Part shown: piece after piece, positions 7,876 to 15,465 of the stretch
Position numbering within the stretch: position 1 is the stretch's first letter
Layout of the letters: every line of letters begins with the position of its first letter
Origin: Acinetobacter kyonggiensis
Lineage (GTDB): Bacteria; Pseudomonadota; Gammaproteobacteria; Pseudomonadales; Moraxellaceae
Reading direction: 5' to 3'
DNA length: 42,538 bases
NCBI RefSeq assembly: GCF_900107285.1
Contig: NZ_FNPK01000024.1
Location: forward strand, 1-42,538
Notes under the pieces: model-generated
The model's input: the letters and a program-made list of their open reading frames with translations, nothing else
Databases searched by the model: none
What the model was told of the DNA's origin: nothing
Program-made: the position numbers and the translations under genes

Positions 7876-7944
7876 AAAATCACCAACCACATATATATGA
7901 TTCGTTTGATTTGTATTGATTGTCAAAATAGGAGAATAGCTCAT
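7876..7944 (-). pseudogene. Phosphatase 5'-end remnant
   Basis: Read on the minus strand from ATG 7944 it encodes MSYSPILTINTNQ, then TNHIYVVGDF, after which homology stops. The intact phosphatase at 3494-4093 contains MSHPFVYTINTNQ and MGHIYVVGDL at its start. The DNA matches along about 65 bp at roughly three quarters identity, so this is an old paralogue, not a recent repeat. GGGGGG lies upstream as a ribosome site. It follows the Pycsar operon on the opposite strand, while the intact phosphatase precedes it, so the operon lies between two related phosphatase starts in direct orientation. Confidence 0.8.
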
Positions 7945-7978
7945 TGTCTTAAATGATCCCCCCTTAATTTCAATATGA

Positions 7979-8962
7979 TTACCGACTTAACAGCTTTCCA
8001 CTCATTAACACCCGATCAAAGCTATACACATGCGCAAAAGGACTTTCTACACAACGTCCAACTAATGGCAAATTATGATCAGGTTGACCAATTCTAAGTA
8101 CAACCTCTGCTGAACAAATCGGACATATCCCTTTAAACCGAGTTATACGTGTTAATTGATTACGCTCTCTATCACGATACATCTCAATATCAGCATGATC
8201 CTCATTAAGTGAAATAAACGTCATAGGTGCCTTAATGACTCGATGCTCTGGTAAATTCCATAACGGAGTGAACCAATATTTGAATGATAGGTAAGAAAAT
8301 CCAATTAAACAGGCTATAAACAACAAATCAAGTGTCGTGAAGTTTTGTCCTTCACGTACTAAAACCAATGAAAATGCACAAACATATAAAGCCCACGAAA
8401 TAAAACCGCCTAAAAGAACGATCAGCATCATCAAACCTCTAAAGCTTTTATTTCTAATCTCTCCTTTTTTAAATATAAATCGGTAAAACCAAGACAATTT
8501 AATTTCAGAAGGATCAACCCGCTCATAAGAAATTTCATTCTCATCAAGCTTTTGATCTTCTTCATTTTGGGTCTGAGCGTATTCTGTAATATCCAACCAA
8601 TAACGGCGCTCATTTCCTTTTCCTCCAATTGTATCGTTGGTTTTTACAACAGGAATATAACCAATCTCTTTGAATTTTTTAGTATGTTTTGTGATGACAC
8701 GATCAAGGAATGCACTTAATTTTTTGTCACTCATCCACTTCCCTAGATCTTTTGAATCCATCGATGCAACAGATTGCTGACCATCAAGAATGAGTTTTAG
8801 TTGATACCTGGTATACGTTATTAGCTCTTCATTTTGAGTATTTAAAGCATCAATCGATGCGCTACAGATTACTTTTAAGCAATCGTATGCTCTGTTATCT
8901 GCTAAGTCCTTCTTTAAAATATCATCTAACACAACAAAAACTTTTAATTTTAATTCAGACAC
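7979..8962 (-). CDS. Two-TM membrane protein with zinc-ribbon-like C-terminus, unknown
   Basis: A 327-residue protein starting at GTG 8962 with GGGGG six bases upstream. Residues 1-170 look soluble, helical and charged, and include a segment (SAFLDRVITKHTKKFKEIGYIPVVK) that could be a small winged-helix-like fold. Two hydrophobic helices follow (about 182-208 and 218-236). The C-terminal part contains GICPICSAEVVLRIG and VGRCVESPFAHVYSFDR, a Cys-x2-Cys plus Cys/His set that may hold zinc. It is convergent with the Pycsar operon, separated by the phosphatase remnant. I do not recognise a named family. It could be an independent defence effector acting at the membrane, or an unrelated island gene. 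Confidence 0.7.
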   Translation of the reverse strand: MSELKLKVFVVLDDILKKDLADNRAYDCLKVICSASIDALNTQNEELITYTRYQLKLILDGQQSVASMDSKDLGKWMSDKKLSAFLDRVITKHTKKFKEIGYIPVVKTNDTIGGKGNERRYWLDITEYAQTQNEEDQKLDENEISYERVDPSEIKLSWFYRFIFKKGEIRNKSFRGLMMLIVLLGGFISWALYVCAFSLVLVREGQNFTTLDLLFIACLIGFSYLSFKYWFTPLWNLPEHRVIKAPMTFISLNEDHADIEMYRDRERNQLTRITRFKGICPICSAEVVLRIGQPDHNLPLVGRCVESPFAHVYSFDRVLMSGKLLSR

Positions 8963-9064
8963 TTAAACCCCCATTTTACCCGTATTTCCCCTTTATACGG
9001 TGTTAGGACAATTAGATCACAAGCATAGTGAATGAGTAAATCAACTTCCTAAAGGATTTTAATC

Positions 9065-9937
9065 ATGACGATGTATATTGCATTAAACGAAAATAATAAA
9101 TTGGTTAATATTGAGCAGGTTGAACGTGGACTCGCATGCCAATGCACTTGCTTTGAATGTGGTGAAGCTGTGATCGCTCGTAAAGGGGAAATTAAAGAAC
9201 ATCATTTTGCACACGCAAGCAATAAAGAAAGCTGTACGATTAACCCTGAATCTGTACTCCATAAATATGCCAAAGAAGTTATTCTTGAATCTATGGGACT
9301 TATGCTTCCTGCCCTACCTGATTCAGATAGTGAAGCTGCATGGTGGACCTTCGAAAAATTATTACCTGAATTTTCTCTCGGTTTAATTCGCCCCGACCTT
9401 ATTGGTTATTTTGATGGCGAACCTATTTTAATTGAGATCGCAGTCACTCATTTTATTGATGCTGAAAAACTAAAACGCATTGAGGCATTTAAATCAAAAT
9501 GTATTGAAATCGATTTATCACCACTTCTTAACAGTGATATTGCAATTCCAAGTACAGAAGCCACACAGCAAATCCTCGAGAACCTGGACAATAGAAGATG
9601 GATTTACCCATTTCCTCAAAAACAATCCACTGGGCAACAAATAACATCTACTTCCTACAAAATCACAACCACTCTACCCGTAACGTCTGAACTACAGAAC
9701 ACCAGTCCGAATTGGCAGGACTATAAATTTAAAGTGAAAGGCATGCATCTTAATGTTCGCCATTTTGCGAGTGGTATGGTTTCAGTGAATAGCGCATATA
9801 ACCCTGAAATCATTGCAATGCTCAAAGAATGGAAACGTGAAGGGATTGGCTCCTATAATCCTAAATATAAATCTTGGAACTATTGGCTACCATTTTCGGA
9901 ACAGGTTTTACAAAGACTAAAAGAACTTAATGAATAA
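9065..9937 (+). CDS. CoiA-like putative nuclease
   Basis: A 290-residue protein. The N-terminus carries CTCFECGEAVIARKGEIKEHHFAHAS, the C-x2-C and HHFAH pattern of CoiA-family and related putative nucleases. Further on, LGLIRPDLIGYFDGEPILIEIAVTH has the D...E-I-A spacing of a PD-(D/E)xK-like nuclease core, with an unusual A-V in place of xK. The C-terminal region (YKFKVKGMHLNVRHF... and YKSWNYWLPFSEQVLQRLKEL) is a second, separate domain. Single gene convergent with mcrC, 122 bp apart. The same pair of tails reappears at 13983-14254, so the neighbour relation with mcrC is old. Defence role is inferred from that linkage. Confidence 0.75.
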   Translation: MTMYIALNENNKLVNIEQVERGLACQCTCFECGEAVIARKGEIKEHHFAHASNKESCTINPESVLHKYAKEVILESMGLMLPALPDSDSEAAWWTFEKLLPEFSLGLIRPDLIGYFDGEPILIEIAVTHFIDAEKLKRIEAFKSKCIEIDLSPLLNSDIAIPSTEATQQILENLDNRRWIYPFPQKQSTGQQITSTSYKITTTLPVTSELQNTSPNWQDYKFKVKGMHLNVRHFASGMVSVNSAYNPEIIAMLKEWKREGIGSYNPKYKSWNYWLPFSEQVLQRLKELNE

Positions 9938-10022
9938 AACTACATTACCCATAAATAATTGCCTATTTCTGCCAAACGAAAAGTACCTAAACTGGGACTG
10001 ATCTAGCTAAAAAGTAGATTTT

Positions 10023-10040
10023 AGTCCCAAATATGGGACT
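10023..10040. terminator. Hairpin between CoiA-like gene and mcrC
   Basis: AGTCCCA, loop AATA, TGGGACT forms a perfect 7-bp stem, and a further GGGACT at 9994-9999 could pair with the same arm in an alternative fold. It lies between two convergent genes and could serve as a terminator or attenuator, although no long T-run follows on either strand. Confidence 0.4.
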
Positions 10041-10059
10041 GACCTCACAAGATAAAAGA

Positions 10060-11337
10060 CTAAATAATTTTGAAGTTTTTTGGATCATCTACATTGAAAG
10101 GTACTACACGTAGTTTTGCACTAGAGGGAAGCCTAAACTTAAAGTCATCCAATGGCTGCGTGAACTTGTCCTTCCGATATGGATAGACAAGTACAACATC
10201 ACTGTCATGCTTGAGGTAATAGTGGCTATAAGCAAACATTTGCTGAATATCACTATCTTTCAAACCATAACGCCCAGCTCGATCACTTTGATCAATCAAC
10301 TTCCACTTGGTATCCATCACAATCGGTTTTGCTTTCAGACATTCAATGAAAATATCAGGCTTAAGCTTAAATATACGACGTTCTTGATGCTGACAAATAT
10401 GCTCCGTCGCATACTGTGTCTTCACAGTATATTCAGGTAAGTTACGGCGTAGATGATAAGCAACATAGTGCTCAAATAGCTTCTCCATTGGGAAGAGTAA
10501 ACTCATGCCACGCCACTCCCCCTGAGTAGATACAGGCATATATTCACCTAAGATTAACTCCGTCCAAGGTTTAATCTCAGCATACAAAGCGAGTAAACGT
10601 CCTGACTGCCATTGTCTAAAATCCTGCTTAATCTTTTGGCATCGAGGGATCTCATTGGTCATGAGTCTCAGCTCTTGCGCCAATTTCCAATTACTTGCGT
10701 CTTTGCTCTTTTTACACACCACTTCTAAGGCTGTACGTATCAATCTATTTTCAGGTCGATTCACCTCATAAACATCATGCTCAATCGGAAAGATATGTTT
10801 CTTTGTAAGTAGCTGACGCATATATTTCACATGCTGTAATTGTCCACGTAAAAAATTTTGTTCCTCTTGCACACGGTTATAATCAAAACGTAAACCACGT
10901 TGTACCAAACGCTCAAACGAGGCAAGGAACTGCGTCATAATCCATTCATGCAAAGGTTGTTTAAAGCGGTTTAAATTGGCACTTCCTGCTTCTCTATATG
11001 GTAAATGTAGTGAAACACTCAGCATTTTCTGAAGCAGTTTACGTTCTTGCTGAATAATATCTTGATCATCAGTGCCATTAAGCTCCACATGTTTAGGGAG
11101 GATTTCAATCCGTGTACCACATGGGGTTTCTATCACTCCCACATATTGATCAAGCTTAAGCTTTCTTCGCCCTGCCAACTCAAATACTTTCGCACCGTGC
11201 TTTGAAAATGATGCTGAGAGCCCACATAGATGCTCAAATGCTTTCCCAGATATATAAGCATGGTCTAAAGTTGGATCAGGACAGCCTTCATAAGCAATGC
11301 TAATGAAGGCATATTCTCGGACGGTAAAATCAGGCAT
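10060..11337 (-). CDS. mcrC: McrC subunit of McrBC restriction system
   Basis: A 425-residue McrC-family protein, the nuclease partner that binds and activates McrB and cuts DNA with modified cytosine. The start ATG 11337 has GGGG five bases upstream; an in-frame TTG at 11349 is less likely. The C-terminal half contains KLKPDIFIECLKAKPIVMDTKWKL, the D...D-x-K form of the PD-(D/E)xK active site in the DUF2357/McrC family. The stop of mcrB is 12 bp before this start, so the two are one operon. Related tails are found at 4280 and 14186. The protein ends at DDPKNFKII. Confidence 0.9.
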   Translation of the reverse strand: MPDFTVREYAFISIAYEGCPDPTLDHAYISGKAFEHLCGLSASFSKHGAKVFELAGRRKLKLDQYVGVIETPCGTRIEILPKHVELNGTDDQDIIQQERKLLQKMLSVSLHLPYREAGSANLNRFKQPLHEWIMTQFLASFERLVQRGLRFDYNRVQEEQNFLRGQLQHVKYMRQLLTKKHIFPIEHDVYEVNRPENRLIRTALEVVCKKSKDASNWKLAQELRLMTNEIPRCQKIKQDFRQWQSGRLLALYAEIKPWTELILGEYMPVSTQGEWRGMSLLFPMEKLFEHYVAYHLRRNLPEYTVKTQYATEHICQHQERRIFKLKPDIFIECLKAKPIVMDTKWKLIDQSDRAGRYGLKDSDIQQMFAYSHYYLKHDSDVVLVYPYRKDKFTQPLDDFKFRLPSSAKLRVVPFNVDDPKNFKII

Positions 11338-11349
11338 CACGATCCCCAA

Positions 11350-13533
11350 TTAGTGCTTAATAATCTTAGTAAAGCTCTCTATTGAATTAAATACATCATC
11401 GACGACTTCCCATGTTTTCTGCTCCTCAAAATAGCTCTCCGATTCATGTGCTACATTTGGGAATAATACTGATTTATCTATACCATTCGATCGCAGCATG
11501 CCATTTGCATTGAGCACCATATTGATCTTAGACCAATCATCAAAGAAATACTCTTGAAGCTGAGGAATGATTTTTTGCTTAAATATTTGCGCTAAGTTAG
11601 TAAGAGATGGATCTTTCTGCAAAGTCATAAAGTTGGCATGCCCAATACAGTGATCTCGGTCTAATAACACCTCAATACGCTGATTGATGACTTCTAATAA
11701 CTTTCTAATATCCAAACCCATAACCTCAACGCCAGTTAGAAACTCAGGCTTTGGTGGCATTTCGATAAAAGTAAAGCGACGGCGCAAGGCAATATCTAAA
11801 CCTGTTAAAGATCTGTCAGACGAATTCATGGTACCAATAATGTAAACATTATCAGGTACAGAGAAGTCATCTTTAGAATATGGAAGTGTCACCGACAATG
11901 CATCGTCTGCGCCTTGGCGTTTTGAATCTTCAATTAGCGTAATCAATTCACCAAAGATACGGGAAATGTTACCTCGGTTAATTTCATCAATGATGAGTAC
12001 ATAAGGTTTTACCTTTTCAATAGACTTTGTATATTCAACTTCTGAACGTAATGAATTAGCGATAGCCCATTCATAACTTTTTTGATCAACAATAATGTCA
12101 CTTTGTGTCTTCAAATAGTTACGAATATGCCTAATAGATAAAGTGATATTACTTCCTGTAGATGTAAGAGCAAATAACGTGCCTGCTGAATTACTTGATA
12201 CTTTAATTTCCGCACCACGTTTAGTATGAAAAATCATTTCCTCTGTTTTAGCCTGAGTAATGAGTTGATCAATCGCACTATTGATGCTTGCTTCAATCGG
12301 TGCTGATACATTATTTTGCTTAGCATCAATTTCTATTTGGGCATCTTCACAAATCTCTTTAAATACGCCTGCTTTTACATCATAGCTTAACTGCCCATTA
12401 TCATCCGTTTCAGCACGAATCCCTTCCACAAAATCTTCATAACTAAAACTTTGATGGAAAGTGACAAACTTAATTTGACCTTGTTCTTTGTACTGATCAA
12501 AACGTAATTTTAGCGCCGTGCGATCTTCTTGTTCTAAAATTTCGAGAGGTTTGTTTTCAATAATGGATAAGGCATGGTTAATCGTATGGTAAGTTTTACC
12601 TGTACCCGCTGCACCAAATAAAATACGGTTTAGGGGCTGTTTTATCTGTTCTGATGGATTCATGTTAGTCTCTATTATATCAATATTGTTATAGTTTTCC
12701 GGCCAATAACCCACAAAAGGATCTCGATCAGTTTCCATTTTGTTCAAGGACATGCTTTTGAGTTCTTCTAATTTGGAGGCCGTTAATCGAATTGTTCCTA
12801 ACTCATCTATTGAAAACTCTGATTCATTTTCATTTGGAATATAGAATGTGCCATCTTGATCGAAACCAACAGCAGCCACATAGCTCACTGTACTATTTCG
12901 CCCATTGAATTTATTGTTTGTGCCGAATCTAACCGGAGGCCGCTCTGAAGGTGCAACCCACCAATCCATAGGTGTTTCATGGATATATCTTGCCAACTCT
13001 AGAAAAAGCTTTCGATGCTCAGTATTTTGTTTAATGTGATTAAAATTCGGAACATTTTTAAACTGCTTTAGAATAAATTCATCCGTTAGCTTTTCTTTTC
13101 TACTCTCTGATCGTTTTTTATAGAGGTTTTCAAGTTCAGTTAAATCCTGAGTATGGCCTGAAAAGATACAGTCTTGGACATCTTTTCTTTTTATACGGGT
13201 GATTGTTTGACGATAAGTATAAAAGTAAATTATTTTTTCAGGTTCAAATTGTTGCTCCCATTCGACTTCTAAGGTGCGTCCATCATTTAAGTTTTTCTTT
13301 ACGGTACCAATGGCTTTGACTTTCATGCAGCTTACAAGACAACCGTAATTATTAAACGGCATATTATATTTTTGGCCATAAATTGCTTTTATTGCAATTC
13401 GATCCCCTGCTTGAATAGCATTTACGCGATCCAGATATTTATCTGTATAGCCATTCTGCCAAATGCCTTTTTCAATAAACTCAGGTGTTTTATCTTCACC
13501 ATCCCAATCAGCACCAGCAACCCAAAAATTCAT
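11350..13533 (-). CDS. mcrB: McrB GTPase subunit with EVE/PUA-like N-terminal domain
   Basis: A 727-residue protein, from ATG 13533 with GGGGG five bases upstream; a TTG further on (13551) is a poorer start. The first 120 residues (FWVAGADWDGED...AIQAGDRIAIKA...VEWEQQFEP) look like an EVE/PUA-type modified-base reader. A central region (about 150-280) is a second possible recognition domain. From about residue 305 there is an AAA+ module with Walker A GAAGTGKT, Walker B VLIIDEINRG and the McrB-type GTMNSSDRSLTGLDIALRRRF. GTP hydrolysis would drive translocation toward a cut made by McrC. Operon partner mcrC follows directly. Recognition specificity cannot be deduced. Confidence 0.9.
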   Translation of the reverse strand: MNFWVAGADWDGEDKTPEFIEKGIWQNGYTDKYLDRVNAIQAGDRIAIKAIYGQKYNMPFNNYGCLVSCMKVKAIGTVKKNLNDGRTLEVEWEQQFEPEKIIYFYTYRQTITRIKRKDVQDCIFSGHTQDLTELENLYKKRSESRKEKLTDEFILKQFKNVPNFNHIKQNTEHRKLFLELARYIHETPMDWWVAPSERPPVRFGTNNKFNGRNSTVSYVAAVGFDQDGTFYIPNENESEFSIDELGTIRLTASKLEELKSMSLNKMETDRDPFVGYWPENYNNIDIIETNMNPSEQIKQPLNRILFGAAGTGKTYHTINHALSIIENKPLEILEQEDRTALKLRFDQYKEQGQIKFVTFHQSFSYEDFVEGIRAETDDNGQLSYDVKAGVFKEICEDAQIEIDAKQNNVSAPIEASINSAIDQLITQAKTEEMIFHTKRGAEIKVSSNSAGTLFALTSTGSNITLSIRHIRNYLKTQSDIIVDQKSYEWAIANSLRSEVEYTKSIEKVKPYVLIIDEINRGNISRIFGELITLIEDSKRQGADDALSVTLPYSKDDFSVPDNVYIIGTMNSSDRSLTGLDIALRRRFTFIEMPPKPEFLTGVEVMGLDIRKLLEVINQRIEVLLDRDHCIGHANFMTLQKDPSLTNLAQIFKQKIIPQLQEYFFDDWSKINMVLNANGMLRSNGIDKSVLFPNVAHESESYFEEQKTWEVVDDVFNSIESFTKIIKH

Positions 13534-13764
13534 CATTTCCCCCAAACTCAAAATCTATTTCTTTACGCTTTAATAAATGATTTCACTCGGTTTTAAATTC
13601 CGCCCAGTCTTAGCAAGGCTACCCAAGCTTTACTTTCTTTTAATCAAGAATGCTCTCTCATTTTTTGTATATACGACATAAATACACTTACAACTTCCCT
13701 ATATTTCAATTTCACACCATCCACATCTACTCAAACTGACAAATAAGTATCTGCATTAAATTAT

Positions 13765-13779
13765 CCGCTATTTTAGCGG
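13765..13779. terminator. Short hairpin after a truncated leftward gene
   Basis: CCGCTA, loop TTT, TAGCGG forms a perfect 6-bp stem. It lies three bases past the stop of the minus-strand gene remnant 13782-13869, so it is probably that lost gene's terminator. Confidence 0.45.
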
Positions 13780-13781
13780 TA

Positions 13782-13869
13782 TTAATCATTAAAATTATTC
13801 TCTACATATACATAAAAATCATTTCCCACACGATCATATTTAAAGGTCATGGTGTTACGACTCATCCAT
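13782..13869 (-). pseudogene. 3' end of an unidentified gene cut by a MITE
   Basis: Read on the minus strand the frame gives MSRNTMTFKYDRVGNDFYVY, then VENNFND and TAA at 13782-13784. A hairpin follows the stop, as expected for a real gene end. The upstream part is absent because the MITE at 13870 abuts it. The fragment is too short to identify. Confidence 0.45.
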
Positions 13870-13982
13870 GGCTTTGTTGCATAAATATGTAAGCATCTGA
13901 TTTAAATAAATTTAATTTTGGATCAAAAAATAATCAAAACTTTTAAAATCATATAGTTATGAAATCTTTGTGCAACAAAGCC
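13870..13982 (+). mobile_element. 113-bp MITE with IS5-type ends (copy 1)
   Basis: A non-coding AT-rich element bounded by inverted repeats GGCTTTGTTGCATAAA and TTTGTGCAACAAAGCC. By eye it differs from the inverted copy at 40321-40433 at only 2 of 113 positions. Its ends match the IS5 element at 1-347. No target duplication is seen: the left flank CTCATCCAT does not match the right flank GTACCTCTT. The flanks belong to unrelated gene remnants, so recombination between MITE copies probably deleted the DNA between them. Confidence 0.85.
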
Positions 13983-14060
13983 GTACCTCTTAAATTCTGG
14001 AACTATTGGCTACCATTTTCCGTAAAAATTATCGAACGACTCCAAGTACTCAATGAATAA
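13983..14060 (+). pseudogene. CoiA-like gene 3'-end remnant
   Basis: The frame gives KFWNYWLPFSVKIIERLQVLNE-stop, against KSWNYWLPFSEQVLQRLKELNE-stop in the intact gene at 9065-9937. The MITE cuts it on the left. It is a diverged copy, not a recent duplication, since many third positions differ. The bases after the stop also align with those after the intact gene. Confidence 0.8.
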
Positions 14061-14185
14061 AGGGTATCCCCTCTAAATTTCCTGTCTATGCATATATGTA
14101 ATGCGATAAGTGCTAAAATTGGAACTTAACTAGTCAAAAAGTACCGTTTAGTACCCAATATCGCACTTACCGTACAGAGAAAACA

Positions 14186-14254
14186 CTAAGTAATTTTGAA
14201 ATTTCGTGGTTCATCCAAATTAAAAGGCATTACTCGAAGCTTTTGCATAAGCCA
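14186..14254 (-). pseudogene. mcrC 3'-end remnant (copy C)
   Basis: On the minus strand this encodes KLRVMPFNLDEPRNFKIT-stop, against KLRVVPFNVDDPKNFKII-stop in the intact McrC. It faces the CoiA-like tail at 13983-14060 in the same convergent order and at similar spacing as the intact pair at 9937/10060, and the sequence between them is alignable too. The rest of the gene has been replaced by an IS30-type fragment. Confidence 0.8.
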
Positions 14255-14288
14255 ACCAAATAATCAATATAAGCAAAGGCAAACGCTG

Positions 14289-14505
14289 TCATTTTTGATG
14301 AAGGGCGATACCGTTTTGACTTGCAAATTTCGCTGCCTGTTGAACTCTATACCCACGTTGCCCAGTATTTCTTTTTATTTCACGATAGATAGTTGATCGT
14401 GAACGTCCCAACTCCCAAATAAGGGTAGCGATTAAACTTTCACTTTTCAAAGTGACATAAATTTCGTATCTTTCATTTTGAGAAAGTTAGGGGGTATTTC
14501 TTCAT
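14289..14505 (-). pseudogene. IS30-family transposase N-terminal remnant
   Basis: Read on the minus strand from ATG 14505 the frame begins MKKYPLTF, shifts by one base, then reads QNERYEIYVTLKSESLIATL, IWELGRSRSTIYREIKRNTG and QRGYRVQQAAKFASQNG before a stop. This is the HTH_38 DNA-binding region of IS30-type transposases; the DDE core is missing. Terminal sequence of the element (AAATGTGTCGCACTTG) is probably at about 14579-14595. The remnant cannot transpose. Confidence 0.75.
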
Positions 14506-14668
14506 TGTGTGCTTTCTAGTTGCGAGTTGAAAAAGTCTAATGATTCAATGAATACACCAAACTTTTTCAACTAACTACAAATGTGTCGCACTTGTGATTT
14601 GAATCTGCGATCTTTAAAAACAAAGCAGATACCAATTATATTGAAATGATGTCAATAAATCTTACAAA

Positions 14669-15454
14669 TTAAGACTTCTGCTCAATTTTCAATTGATTGC
14701 CACCACCACCAATCTGCGCCGTCGCACTATAAGGAAGCTGTGCATTCACTTGCATCACCTGTTCAATGTGCTCAATACGTTTAGAAATGACGGTATCAAT
14801 ATGGGCCTGCATTTGCTTTTTACTTTCAACAACAGAGGCAACGACAATATGACAACGTTCATTCAGTTTCTTCAACTGTTCTGTCTTGAAATCAAAATGC
14901 TTTGCCATTTCTCGGTCAATACCACTCATATAAAGTTTTCGGCTGTCTGATTCCTCTGGGAATTTGTTTGCTATATCCAACATCTGTGGAACTTTTGAAA
15001 ACATAAAGTCGTCATTTTCGATGTCTTTTCCCAGATCAGCATACATTGCTTCAACTTTCTGAACTTGTTCCTGACTACCATTCTCCAAGAGAACCAAACG
15101 CTCTTCAGCGAGTAAATTGACCTCTTTAAGCATTTGCATCATTGAGCCTTGCATCGCCTGAAAGCCTTTGCATCGAGCTTCAATCATCACTGCTTCCAGA
15201 CGAGCATTGACTTCCATCAATTCAAGCTGAGCATTTTTGACTAGATCGACACGTTCATTTTCTAGTTTAGCAACTTCCACCTTATCTGGATCATAGTTGG
15301 TCACTGTAGAGCTTGTAGAAGTCGACGTTGAATATGAGCCACCATATTCACGATCACTTCCACCTCCACTACTTGATGCAGCTCCACCTAAAAAACTGCC
15401 AACTGCACTTGCAGCCTTACTAACAAAACCACCAATAGAACTAAACAACCCCAT
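14669..15454 (-). CDS. Coiled-coil protein with amphipathic Gly/Ser-rich start, unknown
   Basis: A 261-residue protein, last gene of the leftward restriction operon. It begins MGLFSSIGGFVSKAASAVGS and continues with a Gly/Ser/Thr-rich linker to about residue 55. That short amphipathic, glycine-rich start is typical of peptides that touch membranes or pores. Residues 58-250 are nearly all charged helix with heptad-like leucines (KLENERVDLVKNAQLELMEV; QMLKEVNLLAEERLVLLENG), so a long coiled coil is expected. It sits 11 bp after the 683-aa coiled-coil gene and starts after AGGAAA. No enzyme motif is seen. I do not know the family; partnership with the gene before it is inferred from spacing and shared coiled-coil character. 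Confidence 0.7.
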   Translation of the reverse strand: MGLFSSIGGFVSKAASAVGSFLGGAASSSGGGSDREYGGSYSTSTSTSSTVTNYDPDKVEVAKLENERVDLVKNAQLELMEVNARLEAVMIEARCKGFQAMQGSMMQMLKEVNLLAEERLVLLENGSQEQVQKVEAMYADLGKDIENDDFMFSKVPQMLDIANKFPEESDSRKLYMSGIDREMAKHFDFKTEQLKKLNERCHIVVASVVESKKQMQAHIDTVISKRIEHIEQVMQVNAQLPYSATAQIGGGGNQLKIEQKS

Positions 15455-15465
15455 TATATTTTTCC

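Noticed and set aside
14196..14396. 66-codon plus-strand frame after mcrC copy C
   Set aside because: It runs antisense over an mcrC tail and an IS30 fragment that explain the sequence better.
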